A DNA stretch of 64,000 nucleotides from Bin80 sp965220365 (lineage in GTDB: Bacteria; Bacteroidota; Rhodothermia; Rhodothermales; Bin80). A program made the translations under genes and the position numbers. Positions within the stretch are counted from its first letter, which is position 1. Each line of letters opens with the position of its first letter. The stretch covers positions 496,001 through 560,000 of the forward strand of contig OZ244823.1 of the NCBI GenBank assembly GCA_965220365.1, written 5' to 3'. Below the pieces are notes generated by a model. It made no database searches. It was not told the DNA's origin and was given only the letters and a program-made list of their open reading frames with translations. Of the stretch, positions 17,903 through 26,792 are shown piece after piece.

Positions 17903-19065
17903 TAAAGAACCACCTTTTGATTTGGGCAGCTTTGAAGAGATAGCTCATCAACAAAGCGAGAAGCACAAGCCAGCAGCTACATTTGAGATAAGCGCCCGAG
18001 TTGATCAGAGTTTACAGGTTGAGATTGTATTTAAAAAAAGGGGGACAATTCCTGCACCGGCAAAGCTCCGTTTGATGGAAAAGGATGTTTGGATTGAATA
18101 TTCCCGTGACAGTGAAACGAATCTCTGTTTACGAGTTGGCACTCGAAGAGGGAGTTGGGAATTACCATTACGATTACCTACTCTTTTTCAAGACCGAGAC
18201 ATGTCATTGTTTGATTTAAGACATCAAACGCCGCTGGTTTTGTTTGCCAGGCTCCCTCATGAAGATGAAAAAGAAACAAGCCCTATTCCTTTGGAGGGAT
18301 CTCCGGCCTTTTCAAAAGAAGATTTGGCTTCAATTAGAGGAAGCAGCTTGATGGGTTATGATTTTACTAAGGGCCGACCATACGCAAGTGCACCGGTTCG
18401 TTCCAAGCCACGACGTACTTACGATCCGGCTACACCAACGCCAGATCCAGAAGGAGACCATGTTCCCATGCAGTTGGCCAATTGGGTCATTGATAATCCA
18501 GGCAAATGGAAGAGTCTCAGGGAGGGGTTAGAAAAATTCGGTTCATCTGCCGGAATTTTCAATGAAATTGAGGTTAAGCGTTTTGCAAAATCGGGCAGTG
18601 CACCGTTTCAGATTCAGGTCAGGAAATACGGCAAAAAACGAAAAGGCCCGAAACAGAATCTGATAGATGTAGGATATGGTGTTAGTCAGGTTTTACCAAT
18701 TCCTAACAGAACTCTTGCTGTCGGATATCTCAAGAATGGCACTGTTGCAGCAACCGGAGGTGCACCTTCATCCAAGTGTGCAGGCGGCTTTGGGGACTTT
18801 GTTCTGCGAGACTGCCGGCCAGGGGCGACAGTTAGTGGTTGAGACCCACAGCGATCACCTTATTGATAGGGTTAGCATGGATGTACGCGATGGCAAGACG
18901 AATCTAAAACCTGAGGATGTCTCAATTTTATTCTTTGAGAGAAATGACACGAGCGTCCAAATTCATCCAATTCGGTTGGACAAGGAAGGGAATGTTCGTG
19001 GAGCACCAGATAGTTATCGTAGATTTTTCATGGAGGAAACAACGAGATCTCTGGGCTTCTAAGAA

Positions 19066-19542
19066 ATGTGTGCGATTATTGACGCAAATGTTGTCCATGA
19101 AGTCTTCGGAAAAAGTAGCCCCGAGGCGGGAAAGGAGTTTTTGTATTGGGTTAACCGCGGGAGGGGGAGGTTGGTGGCGGGAGCCAAACTGCTAAATGAA
19201 CTTGAGAGTGCTTCGCGCGATTTCAAGAAATGGGTACTGCAGGCTAAGATTTCTGGAAAAATAAGATTCATAGAGAAAGACCAGGTCAATGCTCAAGAAC
19301 AAGGTCTTAGACATACATCAGTTTGCTCATCCAACGACTCACACATTATTGCGTTGGCCCAAGTCAGCGGTGCACGCCTGCTATATTCCAACGATAGGAA
19401 ATTACAGCAGGATTTCAAAAACAAGGGATTGATAGACAACCCGCGCGGTAAAGTCTACTCAACCAATCAGGGGCGTGAAGTTTTTTCTGATGGTCACAGG
19501 CGATTATTGGCGAGTAGAGATCTTTGCCAAGTAAAGTCGTGA
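19066..19542 (+). CDS. PIN-like domain nuclease
   Basis: 158 residues. The N-terminal IIDANVVHEVF supplies the first PIN-type Asp at residue 6, LLNELESA gives a central acidic position, and SSNDSHIIALAQVSGARLLY with YSNDRKLQQDF gives the C-terminal acidic cluster. This is a PIN-fold layout, normally a metal-dependent ribonuclease. It starts four bases after the AAA ATPase stop. An ATPase followed by a PIN-like gene is a recurring pair in defence and toxin loci, so the two may form one effector unit within the larger operon. The gene itself is intact although its partner is broken. Confidence 0.72.
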   Translation: MCAIIDANVVHEVFGKSSPEAGKEFLYWVNRGRGRLVAGAKLLNELESASRDFKKWVLQAKISGKIRFIEKDQVNAQEQGLRHTSVCSSNDSHIIALAQVSGARLLYSNDRKLQQDFKNKGLIDNPRGKVYSTNQGREVFSDGHRRLLASRDLCQVKS

Positions 19543-19756
19543 TTTGGGCATGACGCTAGCTTTACTCGTGCCAAAGAGCAAAAATACTCTGCGCGTTAAT
19601 GAAAATAAAATTACCGAATAGAGGTGTGTGACTTGATGCAGCAGCTATTAGGTGATGGGGGTAAGGCAGTGGCAGGTCTTTGCTTATTTCGGCTCCATAA
19701 GGGCATCTCCATCGCCCTCCTGATTATAATGGTGGCACCTTGATGACATTTACATC

Positions 19757-20710
19757 ATGGCTGATTTGAGAGCGGGACATAAAATCTGGCAGGTTTCAGC
19801 AGGATCTTCAGATCGATCTTATGTCGACCAATTTCTGGAGTATGGGGTTGCCCTGATAGGGCCTGGTGATTCGGGGGCGTGGAGGCCTGGACAAGAGAAC
19901 AATAGATTTGTCAAAAGATTTGCATCCGAACTGGAGGAGGGAGATGTATTATTGCTTCGGATAGGGGCATCAGCAATACAAGCAGTCGGTATAGTTGCAT
20001 CTGAATATCAATATCTGGTTCAGTTTGACGATGTCAACGGGCGGGATTTGCAACATGGCAGGCGTGTCCGTTGGAGCTCACTCCCAGAGCCACAAATTTT
20101 CGATGAACGAGTTTTTGGCGCCAATCCAGCACGGCTATCCCAAGTTCAGTCTAAAAAGCTTGTTGATTACGCGAATCGATATGTTCGATCTCCACCAATA
20201 GAGTGGCAAACACGCCCACTACCTAATTTGCCAGTTGAAGAACCTGCGCTCGAAACATTTCCATGTGAACTGCAGGATTTAATTGCACAAGTGAATGACT
20301 TAAGAGATCTTTATGGAGATCATGGGGCCTTTGGAAAATTGCCAAGCGAGAATGAGATAGTCGCACACTATGTTGTTCCTTTCTTACGAGCGCTTGGATG
20401 GCCCGTCGAAAGAATTGCAGTTGAATGGCGTAATGTCGATGTAAGTGTATTTACCAAGCTGCCGAGAATCCCCCAACACTGCTATTATCTGATTGAGGCA
20501 AAGCGGCTGGGAGCAGGCGTTGAAGGTGCCGTACCGCAAGCAGTTGGATATGCCAAAAGTCGTAACATTCATTGTGATGTTGTTGTTACAGACGGCATCC
20601 GCTATCGCATGTATGAGGCGAGCAAGGATTACGCTCAAGTTGCATATGCAAATCTAGGACGGCTGAAAGAGTCGTCTCTGAAGTTATTTAAACGTATGAG
20701 AAAGCCCTGA
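19757..20710 (+). CDS. PUA/EVE-like plus PDDEXK restriction-type nuclease
   Basis: 317 residues in two parts. Residues about 8-130 (KIWQVSAGSSDRSYVDQFLE, ALIGPGD, LEEGDVLLLRIGASAIQAVG) look like an EVE/PUA-type domain, a fold that often reads modified bases. Residues about 190-300 resemble the HSDR_N or PDDEXK group: ENEIVAHYVVPFLRALGW, then VDVSVF and YYLIEAKRLG, giving the Glu, Asp and Glu-x-Lys of the active site. It could cut DNA lacking, or bearing, a given modification. It lies four bases before the DUF499 gene. No strong ribosome-binding site is seen before the ATG. A 214-bp gap separates it from the PIN-like gene. Confidence 0.68.
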   Translation: MADLRAGHKIWQVSAGSSDRSYVDQFLEYGVALIGPGDSGAWRPGQENNRFVKRFASELEEGDVLLLRIGASAIQAVGIVASEYQYLVQFDDVNGRDLQHGRRVRWSSLPEPQIFDERVFGANPARLSQVQSKKLVDYANRYVRSPPIEWQTRPLPNLPVEEPALETFPCELQDLIAQVNDLRDLYGDHGAFGKLPSENEIVAHYVVPFLRALGWPVERIAVEWRNVDVSVFTKLPRIPQHCYYLIEAKRLGAGVEGAVPQAVGYAKSRNIHCDVVVTDGIRYRMYEASKDYAQVAYANLGRLKESSLKLFKRMRKP

Positions 20711-20714
20711 TTGG

Positions 20715-23468
20715 ATGAAAAACGTAACACCTTGGTACAAAGTTGTGACTCTTCGTCGAGAGGTTCGGGAAGGCCGCTCATTTAGCCCGGATGAGTTTGC
20801 TATTGCCCTTGAGCAGGTCGTTGCTGGCACTGCTCCTGATGATTATCTTGATCCAGGGCAGTTTTTTTCGAGAACCTGTTTTACGACGGCGTTGAAAAAG
20901 CACGCTGGTATGGTGCTGCGCCGTCTCTCAGGCAAGACCGAAAACACATCGCCGGTACTTACGTTGGTCACACAATTCGGCGGAGGCAAAACGCATACGC
21001 TTACCTCGCTTTATCACATAGCAAAAACCGGTGCAGGTGCATCGGATCTTCCAGGGATATCCGACTTAGTAAGAGAAGCAAAGATTACGCAAGCTCCATC
21101 TGCCCGGGTTGGTGTATTTGTTGGCAATGCCTGGGATCCTACGGAGGGCAAGGAGACGCCTTGGATTGATTTGGCTCGCCAGATTGCGGGTAATCAAGGC
21201 GTGGAAGCATTGGGAACCGCAGCACGGTCAGTTCCACCAGGGACAGAAACATTGTCAAAGGTGTTTGCCGCTGCAGACGCCCCCGTGCTATTACTGTTCG
21301 ACGAGGTTCTGAATTTTGTGAATCGCCACCGTGATATGGCGGAAAGCTTCCATGCTTTCATCCAGAATCTGTCGGTCGCTGTTACCAGCACTACGCGGGT
21401 AGTTGCGGTAATTAGTCTGCCTCGTAGTCAAGTTGAAATGACTGATTGGGATCAACAGTGGCAGGACAAGATCACGAAAGTGGTCCGTCGGGTTTCACAT
21501 GACTTATTTGCGAATGATGAATCCGAAATCAGCGAAGTCGTGTGTCGGCGGCTATTTGAGGACAGGGGAAGTCCTCAAATGCGCAGGAAGATCGCTAAGC
21601 TATACGTAGATTGGTGCTTTGAGCGCACTAATCGTCTTCCGCAGGAATGGTTGGCCGTAGATTCCGCGATGAGAGATACAAAGGCGAAGGCCCATCTCAT
21701 GGAAAGATTTGAGGCATGTTACCCATTTCACCCGGCGACACTTTCGGTTTTTCAGCGAAAGTGGCGTGCACTATCTCAGTTTCAACAGACGCGGGGAGCC
21801 CTTGCCATGCTTGCACAGTGGGTATCTACGGCATCCCAGGAGCAGTTCAGGAAAGCGCGTAAGGAGCCTTTGATTACGTTAGGCTCAGCGCCGCTAGATG
21901 TCACAGAATTCCGATCTGTAGTATTAGGTCAATTGGGCGAGTCACGGATTGATGTGGCCATTGAGACTGACATTGCCGGAAATATGGCGCATGCTAAAAC
22001 TCTTGACAGTAGTATTTCAAAGGAATTACGTGATATTCATCGCCGTGTAGGAACAGCGATACTGTTTGAATCTTCCGGTGGACAGGTAAATAAGGTTGCT
22101 CATCTCCCAGAATTGCGTTTCGCGTTAGGCGAAACCGCTGTTGATACAACGGTGATAGACAATGCCGCTGCCGCTCTTGAAAAGAAAGGGTTCTTCATTC
22201 GAAAAGTGGGAACAGATGGGTTTCGAATCCATCACCAAGCAACTCTGAATAAGGTGGTAAATGACCGTCTTACATCACTTTCAGAAGAAGCGGAGATCAA
22301 GCCGACTGTCCGTGAGTTAGTTGAGAAAGAATTTCGCAGTGGAGCATCTTTACCCGTTGTTGTTTTCCCGGAGAATAGTTCTTCCGTTCAGGATACCCCC
22401 CGTCTGATACTGGTTGTTCTTGATCCCGAAACAGTATGGTCAGGTGACAATCAGGAGATTCAGCGTGTTAGTCAGTGGATGAAGCAACGGGGTCAGTCTC
22501 CAAGACGTTACCCAGGCTCACTAGTCTGGTGTGCAAAATCACCGGGACGCAAGCTTCGTGAGAAAGTTGAATTATGGCTCGCTTGGAAGAAAGTGGAGGA
22601 TGAAATTAAGAAGGGAATTTTGGGTGCCGAATTCGACCGCACCGACCGTGCCGATGTTCACAACAGGGTGAAAGACGCATGGGATACCGCTAAGAACGAA
22701 GTATGGGCTAGCTATCGATTTGCGATACTTTCGGATTCACGGGACCCGAGCGGGTTAAAGGTTATAAATCTTGGCGCCGGTCATTCAAGTTCGAGGGAAA
22801 CGCTTTGTGGGCGAGTCTTTAGTGCGTTAAAATCCGAAGCCCTCCTCAACGAAAACGTCGGTGCTGGTTACATTGAGCGACATTGGCCGCCTGCTTTTAA
22901 AGATGACGGAGTCTGGCCTCTTACCGGTTTGCAACAGAGCTTCCTTGATGGCTCACTAACGCGGTTGGTTGACCCCGAGAAAACCCTCCGCACACAGATT
23001 GCCCGTTTTGTGTCTGATGGAGACTTTGGCTTGGCATCTGGTGCACAGGGCGATGGTGGTTACAGCCGTGTGTGGTATAAGGAGCATATTTCACAGGAGG
23101 AAATTATGTTTGAGCCGGGGGTCTTTCTTTTGACAAAGAGCAAGGGTAAGGCACTTACCGATACCACTGAAACAGTTGATAATCCAGACCCCGATGAGCA
23201 GCCGGATCCACCAAAACCTGATCCACCCATAGACCCCGGGGGCACAGGTAAGAGAAAAGTCACGCTCAAGGTTACTGGCACCGTGCCATCAGAAACGTGG
23301 AATAGGTTTGGAACCAAGGTTATACCTAAATTGCGACAGTTGGATGATCTACAGATTGGAATTGATATTTCCTCTGAGGTGGATTCCACGCGTACCCATC
23401 ACCTGAAATCGGAACTGCGTAAGGTTTTGAATGAGCTGGACTTGGGCGACCAGATTCGCGTAGAGTGA
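20715..23468 (+). CDS. DUF499 ATPase
   Basis: 917 residues. The Walker A region is TQFGGGKTHTLTSLYH (about 86-101) and Walker B VLLLFDEVLNFVNRH near 195, the form characteristic of DUF499 proteins, which sit beside DUF1156 methyltransferases in phage-defence loci. A sensor-like VVAVISLPRSQVEM follows. The C-terminal part holds a Pro/Asp-rich linker (DPDEQPDPPKPDPP) and a small globular end finishing DQIRVE. It probably acts as a large regulatory or DNA-dependent ATPase of the restriction-like complex. Last intact gene of the operon. The final part of this gene and its downstream flank are duplicated at 26249-26731. Confidence 0.88.
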   Translation: MKNVTPWYKVVTLRREVREGRSFSPDEFAIALEQVVAGTAPDDYLDPGQFFSRTCFTTALKKHAGMVLRRLSGKTENTSPVLTLVTQFGGGKTHTLTSLYHIAKTGAGASDLPGISDLVREAKITQAPSARVGVFVGNAWDPTEGKETPWIDLARQIAGNQGVEALGTAARSVPPGTETLSKVFAAADAPVLLLFDEVLNFVNRHRDMAESFHAFIQNLSVAVTSTTRVVAVISLPRSQVEMTDWDQQWQDKITKVVRRVSHDLFANDESEISEVVCRRLFEDRGSPQMRRKIAKLYVDWCFERTNRLPQEWLAVDSAMRDTKAKAHLMERFEACYPFHPATLSVFQRKWRALSQFQQTRGALAMLAQWVSTASQEQFRKARKEPLITLGSAPLDVTEFRSVVLGQLGESRIDVAIETDIAGNMAHAKTLDSSISKELRDIHRRVGTAILFESSGGQVNKVAHLPELRFALGETAVDTTVIDNAAAALEKKGFFIRKVGTDGFRIHHQATLNKVVNDRLTSLSEEAEIKPTVRELVEKEFRSGASLPVVVFPENSSSVQDTPRLILVVLDPETVWSGDNQEIQRVSQWMKQRGQSPRRYPGSLVWCAKSPGRKLREKVELWLAWKKVEDEIKKGILGAEFDRTDRADVHNRVKDAWDTAKNEVWASYRFAILSDSRDPSGLKVINLGAGHSSSRETLCGRVFSALKSEALLNENVGAGYIERHWPPAFKDDGVWPLTGLQQSFLDGSLTRLVDPEKTLRTQIARFVSDGDFGLASGAQGDGGYSRVWYKEHISQEEIMFEPGVFLLTKSKGKALTDTTETVDNPDPDEQPDPPKPDPPIDPGGTGKRKVTLKVTGTVPSETWNRFGTKVIPKLRQLDDLQIGIDISSEVDSTRTHHLKSELRKVLNELDLGDQIRVE

Positions 23469-23617
23469 CCGCGGTTTCGCGATGGTTGGTTAGTGGCCGA
23501 ATATGCTTTAAATTGAACGGAGTTGCTAAAACGTCCCCATTGTGCACGGCCTTAGATGGAGTTGTCTAATGTCGAATGCATTCTGGCGAGAATGGATGCA
23601 AAATGGATGGTTTGAAA
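23135..23617 (+). repeat. Direct repeat, intact copy (3' end of DUF499 gene and flank)
   Basis: About 483 bp from AAAGAGCAAGGG inside the DUF499 gene to GGATGGTTTGAAA after it, repeated at 26249-26731 with scattered differences. The downstream non-coding portion is the better conserved part. The two copies bracket a segment of about 2.6 kb. Confidence 0.85.
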
Positions 23618-24184
23618 TGGGAAGATGTTGAGGTGATGTTGAAAGTGGCAGATACGAAAGCTGGATTGATTACCCTTCGCAATACAGCACTGCTGGCGGT
23701 CATGAGCGATGCTCCGTGTCGCTGAGGCTGTGGCATTGCGCGTGAACGACATGACTCCAGCAGGGAATAAAATAGGCTTAGCCAGAATCCACCGGTCCAA
23801 GACGGACAGGAAGGAGCGGGGGCGTTACTGTTTCTTGGTCCAGACACGCTTCAGCGTGTACGTAGGTACTGTGCGGCAGCCGGCATTAGGGATGGAGCGA
23901 TTTTCCGTTGGATCCGTCGAGGTGGGAATGTTCAAAAAAAAAGCGCTCACCACGCGTAGCGTTTATGGGATTGTCACCAGATTGGCGACGGATGCAGGAA
24001 TCAAGGGGAGGTTCGGCAGTCACTCTCTCCGTATTGGGAGTGCCCAGTCCCTGTAGAATGCGGGGGGACCTTTCCACAGGTTCAGCAGGCCGGTCGGTAG
24101 GCATCGACGGACATGGTGGCTCACTACGTGAAGGGGCAAGCCGCTGCCAGAGGTGCGATTGCACGCTTTAAGTACGACCTTTAG
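23600..24184 (+). pseudogene. Tyrosine recombinase relic
   Basis: The C-terminal part of a phage-type integrase can be read across several frames: ADTKAGLITLRNTALLAVMS, then MLRVAEAVALRVNDM, ARIHRSKTDR, LLFLGPDTLQRVRRYC in a shifted frame, AGIRDGAIFRWIRRGG, ALTTRSVYGIVTRLATDAGI, HSLRIGSAQSL and finally HYVKGQAAARGAIARFKYDL with the catalytic Tyr. At least four frameshifts or stops break it, one at a run of nine A near 23932. It cannot make an active protein. It probably once mobilised part of the island. Confidence 0.85.
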
Positions 24185-24237
24185 ATTGTTGTCTGGTCGA
24201 AGATACTTGCCGAATTTCCCCTCTCTGACCAACCCAA

Positions 24238-25440
24238 TCAGCGCCCGAAATCCATTCCAGAGTTCCTGTCCTCTGTGCTGGGGACAGACGGTGTCTCGGG
24301 GGGGGAACTGATTCGTTCTCGGGCGTAATTAGATACCAGCCAATCATGCATCGAGGGGATCGGGATAACATAACGTCCGTCCCTTTCATCAATGATTCCC
24401 TTTTCCGCTGCGCGATGGAACAGCTCATCCGCCTTTTCTGCCCCGTGATCCTGTGCCAGAGACATCATAATATCTTCTAACTCCAAACTTCCTCCATACG
24501 CAACATTCGTGAACAATTTCGCGAAGCTACGGCGCTGTTGTAGACTAAAACCTTTCGCCCGTTGCCTATAATATGCAGCCCGCCCCCTGCGCCCCGCCTC
24601 TAGGACGGCATTCAATCCCTCTGTGGTCATCACTCTTTTGTCGGCATGAAGTTGCCCCAATGCGGGTTCCACGTACGACAAGATATGCTGCGGCCATCCA
24701 TGCGTTTCCTGGGCAATCGCGTTAATCCATGCAGTGAGATCTCCTTGGGCCTTGCCGTCTTTCTTGAGCCAATCCCGGATCACTGCACGCTCGGCCTCTT
24801 TACTCAACGAACCCAGTTCGATGAAAGCATCTCCCGCGAACCTCGAAATCCCTAGTTTTTCGAAGGCATTTACGGTCGTTCCCAGCCCAGCTGCCAGAAG
24901 GATGACAGGTCTTCCGAGGTCACCATTGTGAATGGCGGTGAGTACACTGACTACAGTGTGCTCTTGATCTGGAGGGATCAGGTTCTTGTTTCCCAACACC
25001 TGTGCTTCATCCAGTGTGAGCAGTAATGGGGTCTCGCCTCCCCGGAGTAGATTCATTACGGTCCGGGGAGATCTTTCCGCCTTGATCTCGGCCTCTACAA
25101 TGCCAGGAACCCCAACTCGTGCGACCCCTCCTTCAACACCCACGGCCCTCTTTGATTTAAGCGACTGCAGTAATTCGTTCGGATCCCAAAGGGCCGTTGA
25201 ATAAATCTTTACGCTCGCCCATTTACGATCTCGTGCCAGCTCTTCGCATTTAGAGAGGAGCGCGGTCTTGCCCGCACCCGGGGCACCTTGAATCAGGATG
25301 GTCGTGCCAGAGTCCGCCTGAATTGCACGAGTTGCAAGTTTACTGAAATCATGCAATATTTGCTTCCTGCCATGAAAATACTTGGCGGGGCCACGGTCAA
25401 ATGCTGCAGTCACCGGAGAGGGTGAGTGGGATTTACGCAT
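24238..25440 (-). CDS. Orphan AAA/STAND-like ATPase
   Basis: 400 residues with Walker A IQGAPGAGKTALLSK near residue 52 and Walker B LLLTLDEAQVLG near 142, followed by LAAGLGTTV and an ELGSLSKEAERAVIRDWL segment resembling sensor and lid helices of STAND/ORC-like ATPases. The C-terminus (about 290-385) looks like a winged helix. No effector or sensor domain is attached. It is oriented against the defence operon, between the recombinase relic and the TonB-receptor fragment, within the segment bracketed by the DUF499-end repeats. Its role is unknown; ATPases of this sort occur alone in FCB genomes. Confidence 0.65.
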   Translation of the reverse strand: MRKSHSPSPVTAAFDRGPAKYFHGRKQILHDFSKLATRAIQADSGTTILIQGAPGAGKTALLSKCEELARDRKWASVKIYSTALWDPNELLQSLKSKRAVGVEGGVARVGVPGIVEAEIKAERSPRTVMNLLRGGETPLLLTLDEAQVLGNKNLIPPDQEHTVVSVLTAIHNGDLGRPVILLAAGLGTTVNAFEKLGISRFAGDAFIELGSLSKEAERAVIRDWLKKDGKAQGDLTAWINAIAQETHGWPQHILSYVEPALGQLHADKRVMTTEGLNAVLEAGRRGRAAYYRQRAKGFSLQQRRSFAKLFTNVAYGGSLELEDIMMSLAQDHGAEKADELFHRAAEKGIIDERDGRYVIPIPSMHDWLVSNYARERISSPPETPSVPSTEDRNSGMDFGR

Positions 25441-25746
25441 AGTTCTGTCACATTCAGGTGATCAGGAGGCATGGGCTATTCACGAAGAGCGCATGATCTT
25501 GTTCCCTCGGTGATTGTTGCCGCTTCAGGAAACCTAATTCAAGACACAACAAAGCCCATGTGCACTCAAGTTGATTGACCGTACCCAAGCCAATCTTTTC
25601 AAAATTAGAGGGACTGCGGCGGATCAAGACGGAATCTTCCATACCGGCATCTCAATCAGTGTCTTCAGCAGTCTTGATCGCTGATTTCCAATCGAGCCAT
25701 CGAACCATCGTTTTCTCAACACCACTCCGATGAAACAGGGGTGCCG
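25441..25746. other. Intergenic region, nothing recognised
   Basis: About 300 bp between the orphan ATPase start and the TonB-receptor fragment. It should hold the ATPase promoter. Short frames here have no family features. Confidence 0.35.
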
Positions 25747-26103
25747 TCAGTGAGTCGGTTCGATAGTTGGTCCATCCACCATTAGCAGCACGTACTTGGC
25801 TTCCCCTCCACCGTAGAATCCCCGCACAATCGGCTGGACATCATACCCAATCCCATCCAACTGCAGTATTGCAAAGCCTGGCATATGCCGTAGCGTTCCT
25901 CCCAAGTTTTGAACCCCTGCCAACTGTGAAATTGTCGTGCTTTTCAGCACACTGATGGCTCCTGTAGATTGGGAGCGCATCGACTCGTACCGATTTGCAG
26001 TAATAATCAGCTCGTCCCTATCCACAACGCTCAAGGTATCATTGCCATCTTAGGCCAAGAGGGCCACTGGATACATCAGCGTGAACAGTACCAGTGATCT
26101 CAT
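25747..26103 (-). pseudogene. TonB-dependent receptor fragment
   Basis: From the ATG at 26103 the frame encodes a signal-like MRSLVLFTLMYPVALLA, then an in-frame TAA, then DGNDTLSVVDRDELIITANR and a plug-domain segment (VLKSTTISQLAGVQNLGGTL, VRGFYGGGEAKYVLLMVDG). It ends after VDGPTIEPTH, so the barrel and most of the plug are missing. It is a truncated and stop-interrupted remnant with no link to the defence genes. Confidence 0.75.
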
Positions 26104-26248
26104 AAAATTCCCCAAGTCACCCGCTATTCGTACTTGATTTTATGCATTATGATGCATCCCGGCCATTCTGGGAGATTGTCATCAAATGCAGGTTGATGCC
26201 ATTTTATGGCTTAGGTCTATTTTCTGCCCGGCCACGAAAACTCAGGAT

Positions 26249-26731
26249 AAAGAGCAAGGGGAAGATACTTACCGATACCACCGAAACAGTTGATAATTCA
26301 GACCCCGATCCTCAGCCGGATCCACCAAAACCGGATCCACCCATAGACCCCGTGGACACAGGGAAGAGAAAAGTCACGCTCAAGGTTGCAGGCACCATGC
26401 CATCAGAAACATGGTATAGATTCGGGGATCAAAGCTATATCAAAGTTGCGACAGTTGAATAATCTTCAGATTTGAATTGAGATTCCGCCAGCGGAGATCC
26501 CACGCCTACCCATCATCTTAAATCGGAACTGCGTAAGGTTCTGGAGGAGCTAGACTTGGATAACCAAGTTCGTGTAGAATGACGGTGGTTTCGCGATGGC
26601 TGGTTAGTGGCCGAATATGCTTTAAATTGAACGGAATTGCTAAAACGTTCCCATTGTGCACGGCCTTAGATGGAGTTGTCTAATGTCGAATGCTTTCTGG
26701 CGAGAATGGATGCAAAATGGATGGTTTGAAA
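26249..26731 (+). repeat. Direct repeat, decayed copy of the DUF499 gene end
   Basis: Matches 23135-23617. The coding part reads TDTTETVDNSDPDPQPDPPK and KRKVTLKVAGTMPSETWYRF before frame loss, so it is a pseudogene fragment of the DUF499 C-terminus. After it the flank matches up to GGATGGTTTGAAA, where the integrase sequence of the first copy diverges from the sequence here. Confidence 0.85.
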
Positions 26732-26792
26732 AATGCTCCGTCACTGCCAGATATCTCATCGGAGCAAGAGAAATATGATATTTCAGGATTGA

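Larger units (their letters stand above)
16324..19062 (+). pseudogene. AAA/DUF3696-like ATPase gene, split by an IS and a frameshift
   Basis: The start encodes MKEISLENFRCFHTKQVARL with Walker A VGENSTGKTSFL, typical of AAA_15/AAA_21 ATPases. After HTLPN the frame is broken by the ISL3-family element at 16491-17894; beyond it the gene resumes exactly as NFKEPPFDLGSFEEIAHQ at 17903. A second lesion is an extra C at 18702-18703 after YGVSQVLPI; removing it joins the frames into LTELLLSDISRM, followed by QQPEVHLHPSVQA (Walker B region), VVETHSDHLIDR and a DUF3696-like C-terminus ending TRSLGF. The restored product would be about 440 residues. In the operon it pairs with the PIN-like gene four bases downstream. 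As read it cannot make a working ATPase. Confidence 0.88.

Noticed and set aside
23060..23389. Minus-strand frame of 109 codons in the DUF499 gene
   Set aside because: It is the antisense of the Pro/Asp-rich linker of DUF499, whose composition leaves the opposite strand open.
8250..23468. Classical DISARM assignment
   Set aside because: The SNF2 helicase and methyltransferase fit the style, but no DrmA, DrmB (DUF1998) or PLD-type DrmC protein is visible, and DUF499 and DUF1156 point to a different system.
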